This document shows, piece by piece, positions 31,449 to 41,267 of a stretch of 41,267 nucleotides of DNA. The notes below the pieces were generated by a model. It was not told where the DNA came from and did no database searches. It was given only the letters and a program-made list of their open reading frames with translations. Each line of letters starts with the position of its first letter. The stretch's first letter is position 1. The translations under genes and the position numbers were made by a program. The stretch is from Bigelowiella natans CCMP2755 (lineage: Eukaryota > Cercozoa > Chlorarachniophyceae): positions 1 through 41,267 of the forward strand of contig ADNK01003441.1 in the NCBI GenBank assembly GCA_000320545.1. The letters run 5' to 3'.

Positions 31449-33910
31449 TCAACCAGCAGGAGCAGCGACGACGTACCAGCCGTCGTCGTCCATGCATCCG
31501 GCGTGCGACACGTAATCGCTGGGGTAGTCCTGGAGAAGAAGGTGGCGGAGGACCTCCGCCGTGTCGCGATCAACTTGCGCCTTAACAGGGTCTTCGGGCT
31601 GATGCCCCGGAGTGATGAACTTGTTTATCAGCGTATCGAGCGCTGCTATTGCCTTGTCAATGTCCACGGCGACGTGCTTGCTACTCAATGTGGCGGCTTC
31701 GTGGATGCCGTAGGCTAAAAGCCCGAATACGTGGTACCACTCACCCCACTTGTCCCCCCCCCCGTCGTTGCGGAGGGGGAGCATGGCTGCATTGAGCGCG
31801 GGGGCGACGCTCTTCATCCAGTAGCTCTCCTTGGCGCGGAGCCACGCCGGGGCATAGTCAACGCCTGTTCAATAATTGTGGGTGATGATCTTGATGAAGA
31901 TTAGAATGGTGATGACACTGATGAATGGTGAGACGCCACGTGATGATCACGATCTACAACACGATTGAGATGCAGTGATCCTAGGTTGTACATGCACATG
32001 CACATGCACATGCCCAGGCCCCCGGCCATATGTGTACATAAATATATAAATATATACATAAACATATCTGAATATGTGTATATACCATGCTTATCCGTGT
32101 ATGTCGATCGACGGCCTAGAGCACGTAGCACGTTATGGCACATCAGCGCAGCGCAGAAGACATCCCCGGAGGCATCTGCAGTGTCGTTGCATATCGACGC
32201 CGCAGTCCGGAATAAGAACCCAGGGCTGACGTATCTTCTCTCCTGCTCTCCGATGAGCGTCTCCGCGATCGTCCTCGCCAACGCCTCGCCCTTCGCTTCA
32301 TACGCCACGGAGAACCGCTCGTACGCCGGTTGCTGTACTGTCTTATTCAGCATTGGCTCACGCTCACCAGCATATACAGACAGGTAGACCAGCACGCCGT
32401 CGGTGTTCGTCAGGTCATTTATTGCTCTGATCGCGGTCAAATCGGCCGTGTCACGGTACCCCGCTGGCGAGAGGCAAGCTGCAAAGGCTGTGGTATTGAG
32501 CTGGCGTTGGGGTGCGGCCTGAACGTGGTAGTAGAAGCCGGGAGGAGAAGCAGCGAAAGCAGCCATGAGGCAGCTGACCACGCCAGCATAGAGGAGGGGG
32601 CGAGGGATGGTATTTCCCTCTTGTTTGGTTGCCGTCTCCCGAGCCCCTGCAGCAGTAGCATTGGCGGTGTCGTTTGTTTTCTGCGAGGGGGGGGCTGCGC
32701 TCCGGCCTTTTGCCGCTTTCCTATCAATTGACGAAGGCGTTTCGGGCTTGTATGCAGTGAAGTCAATGTCGGCGCTACTTGAACTTGGGGGTCTGATCAA
32801 GATTGACTGTCGCTTCTTTATCGCGAGGACGCTGGAGCGTCGTGCTTTTGAAATCCGCTGCTGCTGCTGCTGTTGCTGCGGCTTCTTCGCGCTGGGGGGA
32901 ACCGTAGCTGTTACAGCCTCCTCTGCACTCGCTTTGGAAATAGCTTTCTCACGCGTGTACATTTCATCGAGCGGCTCTGGGACGGAGAAGGCCTCCTCGA
33001 GAGTGTAAATCTCGTCCAGATCCGGGAGAGCGTCGATCTTATGCTGGTCTTCTTGATGCGTGGCAATGATTGTATCCATGGCCGCTACGACACCTTTGAA
33101 CTCCGACTCCCCTCCCTCGCTTTTTTTCTCCTTCACCTTGCCGTATTGACGATCGAGGAGCTCCGCCCATTCTTCCAACTCTCTATCTTTTAGGTATTCC
33201 TTCATGCCTTCGATGCTTAGAAGCCCTCTGCTGTCGGTAAACTTGCTCAGTAGATCCATATGAACTGAGCGGAAGAAGTTGAACGTGACATCATACTGGA
33301 GGTCAAGCATTCCAGATCGGTAACTAGCTAGCTCTACAGCGTCCCATCTGGATGGAGTGTGTACCTACATGTTGCAGTGTAATTTTAAGGGGGGGGGGGG
33401 GGGGTCGGCGATCGATTCATGTTAGAAGTATTCGTAGTCTGCAATAATCTCACCTTTGGATCTGCACCAGCTTTCAAGAGTCCATTTATGGCCGCGGATG
33501 AACCAAACAGACACGCGATGTGCAGTGGCGTGTACCCAACTTCCTCCTCTTTCTCTTCTTCCAGATGCTTCGGCCATTGTAAGTTCAGGAGGGCTCTGAC
33601 GGCCTTGATCTTCCCTGTCGTCTTGATGGAGACGTGGCTGGCAAGACCTTGGCGCAAAGACTTTGAAGAAAACACCCAATCACTGCCCGGCATCGTAGGA
33701 ATGAGATGGCATGGATGAAATCCCTGAGAACACAAGCATTCAACGATCGTTGGGCAATGTCGCACCTTCAGGCTCCCTAATACGCATTATTAAGCACTCT
33801 ACTGCCTGGATCACCTGAAACCACGCATCTCCCTCCAGCGCATCCTTGACCAAGCTGCTCTTCTGGTCCGATACAGCCTTGCGAAGCTCCTCCAAGCCCT
33901 TCGTGTCCAT
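31449..33910 (-). CDS. Ankyrin-repeat protein with one TM helix and a large luminal domain
   Basis: Exons on minus: 33910-33766, 33647-33454, 33364-32086 and 31864-31449, encoding 677 residues. The N terminus (MDTKGLEELRKAVSDQKSSL) leads into ankyrin repeats: KIKAVRALLNLQW, then the canonical GYTPLHIACLFGSSAAINGL with LLKAGADPK, then a degenerate third repeat (WDAVELASYRSGMLDLQY). A charged linker with a poly-Gln stretch follows, then one TM helix near 369-390 (LLYAGVVSCLMAAFAASPPG). The last 290 residues contain N-glycosylation sequons (NTT, NKT, NDT) and six or more Cys. They read MCHNVLRALGRRSTYTDKHG, WGEWYHVFGLLAYGIHEAA and AGCMDDDGWYVVAAPAG, and I do not recognise this domain. The likely topology is cytosolic ankyrins and an extracytosolic C terminus. 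Exon 3 is unusually long here (1,279 bases). Confidence 0.8.
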
Positions 33911-34586
33911 TATCGTCGAGGAAGAAAAAAGATACGATTGGGAGATGAGCGATCTTTCGAGCCGAACTCGACCTCGGGAGAGTGTCGAGAGAGGTCGCAG
34001 CCAAGCGCGAGCAGCGGAGAATTTCGACTTTTTTCCTGCAAGATTTCGCCTGAAATAGCCATCGGAATTTGGGAAATTCCCCGAGACCGAAGAGCTCGAA
34101 CTTCTTAATGGGCAGGATGTTTTCAGGCGACTTCGCCGGAGTGCGCGGCGATCGGTGAATTTCCCATGTTTCTGTCGAATGTCGCGAAACGCCCTGGGTT
34201 TTCGAGCAGTTTAGTGTTCGGAAGTGGGAGGGCAGTACTCGAAAGATGTACTCCTGTAGCCTCCCTTCCGGTGGGAGAACATATCTTCGAAAAACGTGTA
34301 AGCACCGCGAGCTCCATTCTGGAAATAAAATATTCGAAGTTTCCGGGATAAGGGACACACACGTTCGCTTTTGAGAAAACTCAGAAATCTCCATGCCAGC
34401 TTCAAAAGCTACACCGTTCATGATGGCTGTAGTTTTATATAGAAATGAGGGTAAGGTGAGATATTATCGTGCAAAATGAACGGCATTACGTATATTGTGA
34501 GCATAGATCTGGATCCGACAAAAGGGATACGATTTGAGTTGCCACATTTCCCACACATCCCACACACATCCCACCCACCCTCCATC
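33911..34586. promoter_or_regulatory. Divergent promoter region of the ankyrin and PPAT genes
   Basis: No palindrome island. It has repeated GAA/TTC motifs, including GGGAAATTCCC (34070-34080) and ATTCGAAGTTTCC (34331-34343). A minus-strand frame is open across most of it, but in a different frame from the ankyrin start. An in-frame upstream ATG for PPAT occurs at 34476. Confidence 0.4.
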
Positions 34587-37361
34587 ATGATGGAACCCGA
34601 AGCACACATGGAAGAGGAAAAGGCCACCAACAACCCGTATCTCATGGATGACGACTTTGCGAAGGATGGATGTGCACCCAAATGTGCGGTGTTCGGGGTT
34701 GTCAGTGGAAACCATGGCCCGGTCTCCTCGCAAGGGGCGAATCTCTGCTACTTTGTACGTGAAAGGGGGGTGGATAAGGGTGCTTGGATCACACTTCCTT
34801 CGAATTTTTCACGTCTACATGATGTGTTCAGATGATATTTTTTATTTGAAAGTGGGTGTTCGGTTGTTCATCCATTCCATTTGTCATTGTCATCTCATCC
34901 GGCTAACACAGCGCTCTCTCAATATAGGGACTCCATGCTCAGCAGCACCGTGGGCAGGAATCTGCCGGGATCTTGAGCATGGAAAGACATGACGCTGTGT
35001 CAGCTGCAGCAACGAAGAAGCGCAAGCGTGACGAGATGATGAAACCGGTCTAACCAAAGAAAAGTCCACAAAATAACTTGCTCTTCGGTTTCTGATGTGC
35101 TATAATTTACAGGGAAATAAGGATCTCGGACGTGGCTGGCATTCTCATCCGAACTTGACCGCACTTCACCCTCGCAAGAATGTAGGGAATATGCACCCGA
35201 CCTTACGATAGTGCTCAACTATAAACATCGAGTTGCAATGAAATGTACTCTGCTGTGCCTCCTGGTGCCCCCACCCCCCCTTCATATCATAGACCCTTGC
35301 AAAGAATAAACCCATTAAAGCAAAGGCATATCTTCATAAGGTTGGCATTGTGAGAACTTGGTAATAGTCGTTCGCGCTTTATCTGATTTCCTCTCGTCCA
35401 TCCCCACTGCCACAACAAACGGTATCCAGGACTTTGGCCTTGTGACCGACATATTCACCAAGGAAATTCTTGGCGCCCTGAAAGGAGGATGCAGCATCGG
35501 CCACACCCGCTATTCGACTTCTGGAAGCGATAAGACGACGCACAACATCCAGCCTTTCCTGGTTAAGTACAAGGACGGTCACATCGGCCTCGCCCATAAT
35601 GGCGACATTTCAAACTTCTCCAAGATACAGGAGCAGTTCGTCAAGGTGCTATCAACTTAAATTCTTTTTTGTCTTCTGAAAAAATAATGATGGTATGATG
35701 GGCCTTGGTTGTGATGCCAATGTTCATAGTGGTGGTGGTGGTGGTATAACGTCCGTCATTTTCTTTACTCATCAGCAAGGGACCCTGTTCCACTCCACAT
35801 CCGACTCTGAGCTCATTCTTCACCTCATCTCGAGATCGAGAAAGAAGACACAGCCAGAACAGGTCATCGAGGCACTCGGCATGCTGGAGGGGGCGTTTAG
35901 TATCCTTCTGGTCACGGAGAACTACTTCTTCGCCGGGAGAGACCCCAATGGCTTCCGACCTCTGCACATGGGCGTCATCGAGAAGTCAAAGGCTGATGCG
36001 AAGGAAGATGTGCGTTGTGTTGCGGTGTAACTTATTTTTCCAATCTGCCACCTACTACATACCATACTACCTGTGAATGATATGTCGTCACGGTGGGGCT
36101 GTTTCAGAAACACTTGAAAATTTATTCACCTATTTTGTCTCTCCTCCTCTTCCACTTGCTTCCATTAGCCATCCGGGGCCCAGCCCATGTTCTGCTTTGC
36201 TTCTGAGACGTGCGCCTTCGACCTGGTGGGGGCAAAGCTCATTCGCGAGGTGGAACCTGGAGAGCTCATCTGCATCGATCTCAACAACGTGAAGAAAGCT
36301 TCCGAGTTCAAATCTTACCGTCTGCCTCGCAAGTACGGCATCACTCCTTGCATCTTCGAGTTTGTGTACTTTGCACGCGCCGACTCCTCGATCTTCGGTG
36401 CCTCGGTGGATAGCGTGCGCTACCGCTGTGGACAGCAGCTTGCAAGGTGATGATCAATGATCTTTTTTATTATTTTAAGGGTGGGGGGTGGGGGGGGATG
36501 CATATTCGGTGACATAAAGACGCCCTTTTTACCGACTGACTGATCGAGATATAACACCTCGTCGATGTGGGGATCTTTCCTGAAATAACCATGCCTGGAT
36601 GTAAAATCGCCACAGAGTGGCTTCAGCTCTGACTTGTTGATTTCCTGGATGTTGGTGACTGACTGATACTAGGGAGTCACCTGTTCCCAAGGGCGATAAA
36701 GTTGTTGTCATTCCCGTACCAACTTCCGCAAACGCTGCTGCGCTCGGGTAGAGAATCAATTGTTCATCTTCGTAGTCGTCGTTGTCACTATCATAAACGC
36801 CATCGTCGCTCCCCCCCCCCCCCTCGTATCAGATACGCTCGAGAGTGTCAAAAGCTGGGATACAAATGCGAATATGACCTGGGGCTCGTCCGCAACAACT
36901 ACGTCGGACGCACCTTCATCACCCCTGGGCAGGTGGACCGCGCGCTCAAAGTGCGGCGGAAATTCGGCGTCTCCAAGCGCGTTGTGAAGGACGCGATCGT
37001 GGTCATTGTAGACGACTCCATCGTCAGAGGGACAACGTCCACGCGGCTCGTTAGCCTTATCCGCGAGTACGGAGCGAAGGAAGTGCACTTCCGCAGCGCC
37101 TCCCCGCCGGTGAAACACCCCTGCTTCTTTGGGATGGACTTTCCGAATCCTAAGGAGCTTATCGCCAACCGCGTGGAAGACATCAAGGGCATCACGAAGA
37201 AGATTGGAGTAGACGGCCTGGCCTACCTCACTTGGGAGGGACTCAAGGATGCGGTGATGGACTGTAATCCCTCCTCCAAGACGTGGTGTGGCGCTTGTTT
37301 TACTGGAAACTACCCAGTCCCCATCCCTCAGGGAAAGACAAAAGGCGATACTGAGTGGTAG
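34587..37361 (+). CDS. PPAT: Amidophosphoribosyltransferase (glutamine PRPP amidotransferase)
   Basis: First committed step of purine synthesis: PRPP plus glutamine gives phosphoribosylamine. Exons: 34587-34754, 34928-35047, 35430-35645, 35776-36009, 36169-36446, 36673-36747 and 36833-37361 (TAG), encoding 539 residues. The glutaminase nucleophile is probably C33 in PKCAVFGVVSG, so about 32 residues must be removed. LHAQQHRGQESAGI, GHTRYSTSG and LAHNGDISN follow. The transferase half has the PRPP loop VVIVDDSIVRGTT (420-432). Cysteines in TPCIFEF (307), KHPCFFG (461) and WCGACFTG (516, 519) match the four [4Fe-4S] ligands of the Bacillus-type enzyme. RYRCGQQLA and the terminal Trp resemble animal enzymes. 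An in-frame ATG at 34476 would add 37 residues with no signal-peptide character, so I prefer 34587 (or 34590). Confidence 0.95.
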
Positions 37362-38486
37362 GTGCCCCTTTCGGACGTACATTTATCACCAATTACTGTC
37401 ACGAATGAATATCTCCCCTTTATGTGCTTGAGCCATCAATTTTTCTGTGAAGATGGCATGATGCACATCGCAGCGACAAAAAGAATATTTGCGTAGGTGT
37501 GTGCTTTGAAAAACAAATCATGATCCATCATTATTATATCTACCAGTATATGTTCGTTCACTCTGGTGATTACGTCTTCTCATTGCATTGCATCTTCTTG
37601 TAACAAGCGTATACCAATGATCTACACGCATGTGATCGAGCAGTTGCATTATGCTGTGGCTATGGGGTTCGCATTGCAATGTGATCTCTAGATCAAGCTT
37701 GTGTGTGCATGACCGCGATGGAATGGAGAATTGTGCACTGGCTGCGTCTAGGCGACGAGCGTGCACAGCAATGCAATAGCAAACTAAACATGACTTGCGC
37801 GATGTGTTACGTGCTACAATCGCATTCATGATGTACAGCGTTTTGTAAAGCTGCATAAGGATGCCTTTTGAAACGATTATTTTAATCACTTCATTACTTA
37901 CCGTCTCATTCATGATTTCCTCACACATTGATTGGGCATGCATGCTGGCTAGCATGCATCGCATGTGGTGCCATGCAGCTAGCCAGCTAGCCAGTGAGAG
38001 CCATTCTAGCATTGCATGATGATCGAGTAGCATGTTACACGTTGCGTGCAATGAAAAATTGCACGTGCCACACATTGCCACGTGCGTGGCAATTGACACA
38101 ATCTAGACAATGACTGCCGACAGTTCTCACGCAGCACACGCTCGCTCACGCGATTGCGAGCTTGAGCTGCTCTCCAGTTGTCTCGCTCTGGAGTTCTCCT
38201 TCAAATTATGTTGCGAAATTCCCTTTCGTACGGTAGCCTTAGGCGTTTTGGTCTTTATTGCTCTCTTCAGCAGGACAATACGCTCCTCACTAGCACGACA
38301 ACTTGCGATTATTCTCCCTTGCATGGCGGCCGCCATTCTAGCATTGACAAAGCTGCTGGGTGCACAGTGGCATCATCGTTGTCGCTGATCTTCATAGGAC
38401 AAAAAAGCGGGGGAAATACAACCGCGACAAGGAAAAATCGATTTTTATTTGATTTCTTCAGAAGGGAGAAGACAGCCAAGAACACA
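37362..38486. other. Intergenic island rich in GCATGC/GCTAGC
   Basis: From 37560 to 38100 the sequence is dense in TGCATTGC, CATGCATGC and GCTAGCCAGCTAGCCAG motifs. A potential hairpin of ATTGCACGTGCCAC and GCCACGTGCGTGGCAAT lies near 38058-38095. The 194-codon minus-strand frame is a by-product of this composition. The right part is the 5' flank of the cold-shock gene. Confidence 0.55.
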
Positions 38487-39624
38487 ATGGCCTCCATCCT
38501 GCTCTGTGCGGCTGTCCTCGTCCTCGTCCCCCCCCTGCGCTCGTCAAGGGTTGACCCTGTTTCTGCACGTGCCGCAAGTGAGTCGTATATTAACAGATCA
38601 ACACAGTTTCGCACCACGCACGTGTAATTGCTAATTCGTTCCTACACAAAGCAGGGGCAAGATTGAAGGCGATGCCCTACTCACCGACGAGACGATGGAA
38701 AAACACTCATCGTTATAGTGGCCACAAGGCTGCTATAAATGACCGTTTTTTATCAGAAGGATTTTTATACCCAAGATGGAATCCTCGTTTGAGTATTAGA
38801 GCTGCAGGGAGCTCTGAACAGCTTGGAAACGGTATTGACGGATATGGCAACGAGGGCACCGCCAGGAGCGCCTTCAATGACTCCACGACTCATGGTCGCT
38901 AACAGTGAGACAACTGCCATCATTATTTCACGAACCTGCGCAACATTAATAACGAAGCGCGGGAACTAGATTTTGCCGAGTTTAAGGCCAAATCCCCCCC
39001 CCCCCCTTACCCTTTATCTTTTTATTTTTTTTCAGCTGGACCTAAGAGGGCCGTGGTGAAATGGTACGATCCTGCTAAGAACTTTGGTTTTGTTATGCTC
39101 GAAGACACGTTGAGGTTACCCTTACATACGGGAATAGGTATTCTCACTCCTTAACCTTCGCTGCCGCAAGGCTTTCCAAATGGGACGGGGGGGGGGGGGG
39201 GGCTTTTTCATGAGCATCGTTGCTGTCGTGCGGATACATTATTGTATTTTTAGCTTCTTCCTACCATCTCATTAACTTCATCATCATCATCACCACCACT
39301 ACCCACGGTTTTGAGCGGAATCATGACATCCCATCTTCTCCATGCAGCGACGCCTTCTTCCACGTATGCCACTGTGACGAGAGCGTTGCAAAATCTTCTC
39401 TAGCGCGCGGTCTCCGAGTAACTGTCACTGTCAAGTGGTGGGTATAAATGAGCTGTTTATGCTGGATTGGCTGCATTGCTTGCTGCATGCATTTTTTTAG
39501 GGTGAATCAATGTCGTATATATTCTCTGATTATCCGCATCATCATCATTATCATCCTACTATGCTTGAGATGCGACCGAGGGGGTGCACCTGTACTTCCG
39601 CACATAGATCCAGATATAATATAG

Positions 39625-39667
<43 letters not shown>

Positions 39668-39919
39668 TAATATATGTGTGTATATATATTTTCCGCGCGG
39701 AGTTCTGCTCATTTACTAGATGTTTTCTGCCTCGACTATCAGGAACGTTACGAAGCACAAATACACCGTTAGTCGCCTATGGCAGCAGCCCAACAACGCC
39801 GAGGGAGATGTCCGTCCGTGTGAAGGGGAAGAGAGGGAGGATTACTATCAACCTTCAAGAACCATCGATAGGGTATGAAGGCGATTTTGCAGTTATTTCT
39901 CACCATTTGGTTTGAATCA

Positions 39920-39958
<39 letters not shown>

Positions 39959-40360
39959 TGCACGATTCCGCCGTCGTTCGTTTGTCACCAGGCACTCGAG
40001 GTCAACCGGATGTCAAGAATCTCTCGCGATCTCGAAAGCCTCCACTCCGTGCTCGGCAACCCCCGAGAGCAGCCCGACAAGTGGACCAGAGCCGCCCAGC
40101 AAGTGCTAGCAATGGGGAATGCGTAAGTCTCGACTCGGGCTCTAATGAGAACGCCGACAGCGACGGCGCTAATTGTTTTCTCTTTTTTCTGTTTCCGTTT
40201 TTTGTTTTTGGGTTGGTTTTTGAACTCGATGGTCTCCAAATAATGCGTGGTGCATCTCCGTGGCTTGGATTCGGCAGATATGGATTTGACACCGTGCTTA
40301 TCAGAGGTGCGTCTTCGATTTCCTTCTCTCATAGAGCAAGAGCGCAAAGCGATGGCGCAC

Positions 40361-40403
<43 letters not shown>

Positions 40404-40842
40404 GCGGATGGGGGGGAGGAGAAGAGGTGTTTCTCTGCTCGCCATTTTCTATCCTTCGTTTTATTTTTTTCTCTCCTCATCCGCCCCCCCCCCACACCTA
40501 ACTCAGGTTCAGTTTGGAAGGCAGTGTTCGTAATGCTCAAGGTAATAATTCGGCAAATTGTGAAATGCTTTTACATCTTTTTACAAAGGCAGCAGCAGCC
40601 ATATATGACAGTTTGCATGTTTACATGGAACTGGCAGTCTCCATGCACAGTCCCTTATCATCATCATCATCATCAACGATAAATGAGATAGAATCACATT
40701 CTGCGTAGCTCTTGAGGAACCCTGCCATCTCCGCCGAGATCCTCCAGAGATTAGTCGGAGTGTTGAAGGAAATCGAGAATTGCAGATGGTCTTTCTCTCC
40801 CCGTCAGAGGAGGATCCTCCACAGGGTACAAATCCCTCGTAG
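38487..40842 (+). CDS. Cold-shock-domain protein with signal peptide
   Basis: Exons: 38487-38577, 38655-38831 (or -38894, same phase), 39036-39114, 39348-39437, 39743-39872, 39992-40122, 40507-40541 and 40709-40842 (TAG), encoding 288 (or 309) residues. Residues 1-27 look like a signal peptide (MASILLCAAVLVLVPPLRSS). A basic Arg/Ser/Gly-rich stretch follows (SPTRRWKNTHRYSGHK), as expected of a plastid transit sequence. The cold-shock domain starts near residue 92: AVVKWYDPAKNFGFVMLED (RNP1-like KNFGFV), then DAFFHV (RNP2-like) and GLRVTVTVKW. It probably binds RNA or single-stranded DNA, in the plastid if the presequence is real. The last 130 residues (helical, then acidic and Pro-rich) are not recognised. 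Introns carry G, AT, CT and GA runs. Confidence 0.8.
39627..39662. repeat. (AT)n microsatellite
   Basis: AT run in intron 4 of the cold-shock gene. A CT run (39923-39955) and a GA run (40364-40401) lie in later introns. Confidence 0.95.
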
Positions 40843-40963
40843 TGTTTCATGATTCGGTGTTGAAATAGTGCGGGTGTTGTGAGATAGTGTTAGAGATGTA
40901 CCTTTGCGCCCATGCATATACCGAATTCATCTATAGATTAATACATTAATCATTTATATGTAA

Positions 40964-41028
<65 letters not shown>

Positions 41029-41173
41029 CATATTATTTACATTCTTATGCGACTGTCAAAGCACTACAGCGCCAGATGAATTTACAAATGACGATAACAA
41101 CAGAGCTTCTCGTTGGCGGGGGACACCGCCAGGGCGAGAGGATGGGGAGGCGGAGAGGAGGAGAAGGGAGAAG
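40843..41173. other. Intergenic region with compound (CA)n(TA)n repeat
   Basis: No gene seen. A CA run (40965-40995) passes directly into a TA run (40996-41025). Confidence 0.6.
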
Positions 41174-41260
41174 ATGGAGGAGAGCACAACAGCAGCAATG
41201 GCAAGAGGTCCCCTTTATTCCAACTGGAAAAGGCATCGAAGGTGCTCGCCAGCCGAACAA
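41174..41260 (+). CDS. Possible first exon of a gene running off the right edge
   Basis: ATG at 41174 opens 29 codons (MEESTTAAMARGPLYSNWKR and nine more) ending at a good donor, CAA|GTAAGAC, at 41261. A second frame from ATG 41076 also reaches this donor with 61 codons. Either may be right and no family can be named from this little sequence. Confidence 0.35.
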
Positions 41261-41267
41261 GTAAGAC

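Noticed and set aside
33777-34421. 214-codon minus-strand frame upstream of the ankyrin gene
   Set aside because: It is out of frame with the ankyrin coding sequence, shows no family motif and covers the divergent promoter. It looks like chance.
37518-38099. 194-codon minus-strand frame
   Set aside because: It lies wholly in a GCATGC/GCTAGC island, with His/Met/Cys-rich composition produced by the palindromes.

Overview
This is a nuclear genome segment from an intron-rich unicellular eukaryote. The coding signal lies in short exons joined by GT-AG introns of roughly 55-400 bases, and most introns carry simple-sequence repeats (GT, GA, AT, AAG, AGT or CAT runs). I rebuilt the gene models by hand from splice sites, reading phase and family motifs. 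Three predicted proteins (a TVP38/DedA membrane protein, an EF-hand membrane protein and a cold-shock-domain protein) begin with a signal peptide followed by an Arg/Ser-rich stretch. That pattern suggests bipartite targeting to a complex plastid, so an alga with a secondary plastid is likely. A chlorarachniophyte such as Bigelowiella would fit, but this is inference.

Layout, left to right: a putative chromatin-associated WHIM/DDT-like protein (-), an Arf GTPase-activating protein (+), an unknown two-TM protein (-), an unknown four-exon gene and a small membrane protein (both +), a 13-exon RIB7-type riboflavin pathway reductase (-), an unknown multi-exon gene (+) starting about 56 bases away, a TVP38/DedA protein (+), a weak unknown gene (+), a histone-fold protein (+), a PH-domain protein ending in a CaaX box (-), a secreted protein resembling only the N-terminal prodomain of S8 peptidases (+), an EF-hand membrane protein (+), an ankyrin protein with one TM and a large luminal domain (-), amidophosphoribosyltransferase (+), a cold-shock-domain protein (+), and the start of one more gene at the right edge.

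The genes do not form a pathway. PPAT (first step of purine synthesis) and the RIB7-like reductase (riboflavin synthesis, which starts from the purine GTP) are metabolically linked but about 25 kb apart.

The most consistent non-coding pattern is a set of seven gene-free islands dense in short palindromes (GCTAGC, GCATGC, TGCATGCA). They lie downstream of gene 3' ends and are missing from divergent promoter regions. Two of them share a diverged copy of a 75-base repeat.
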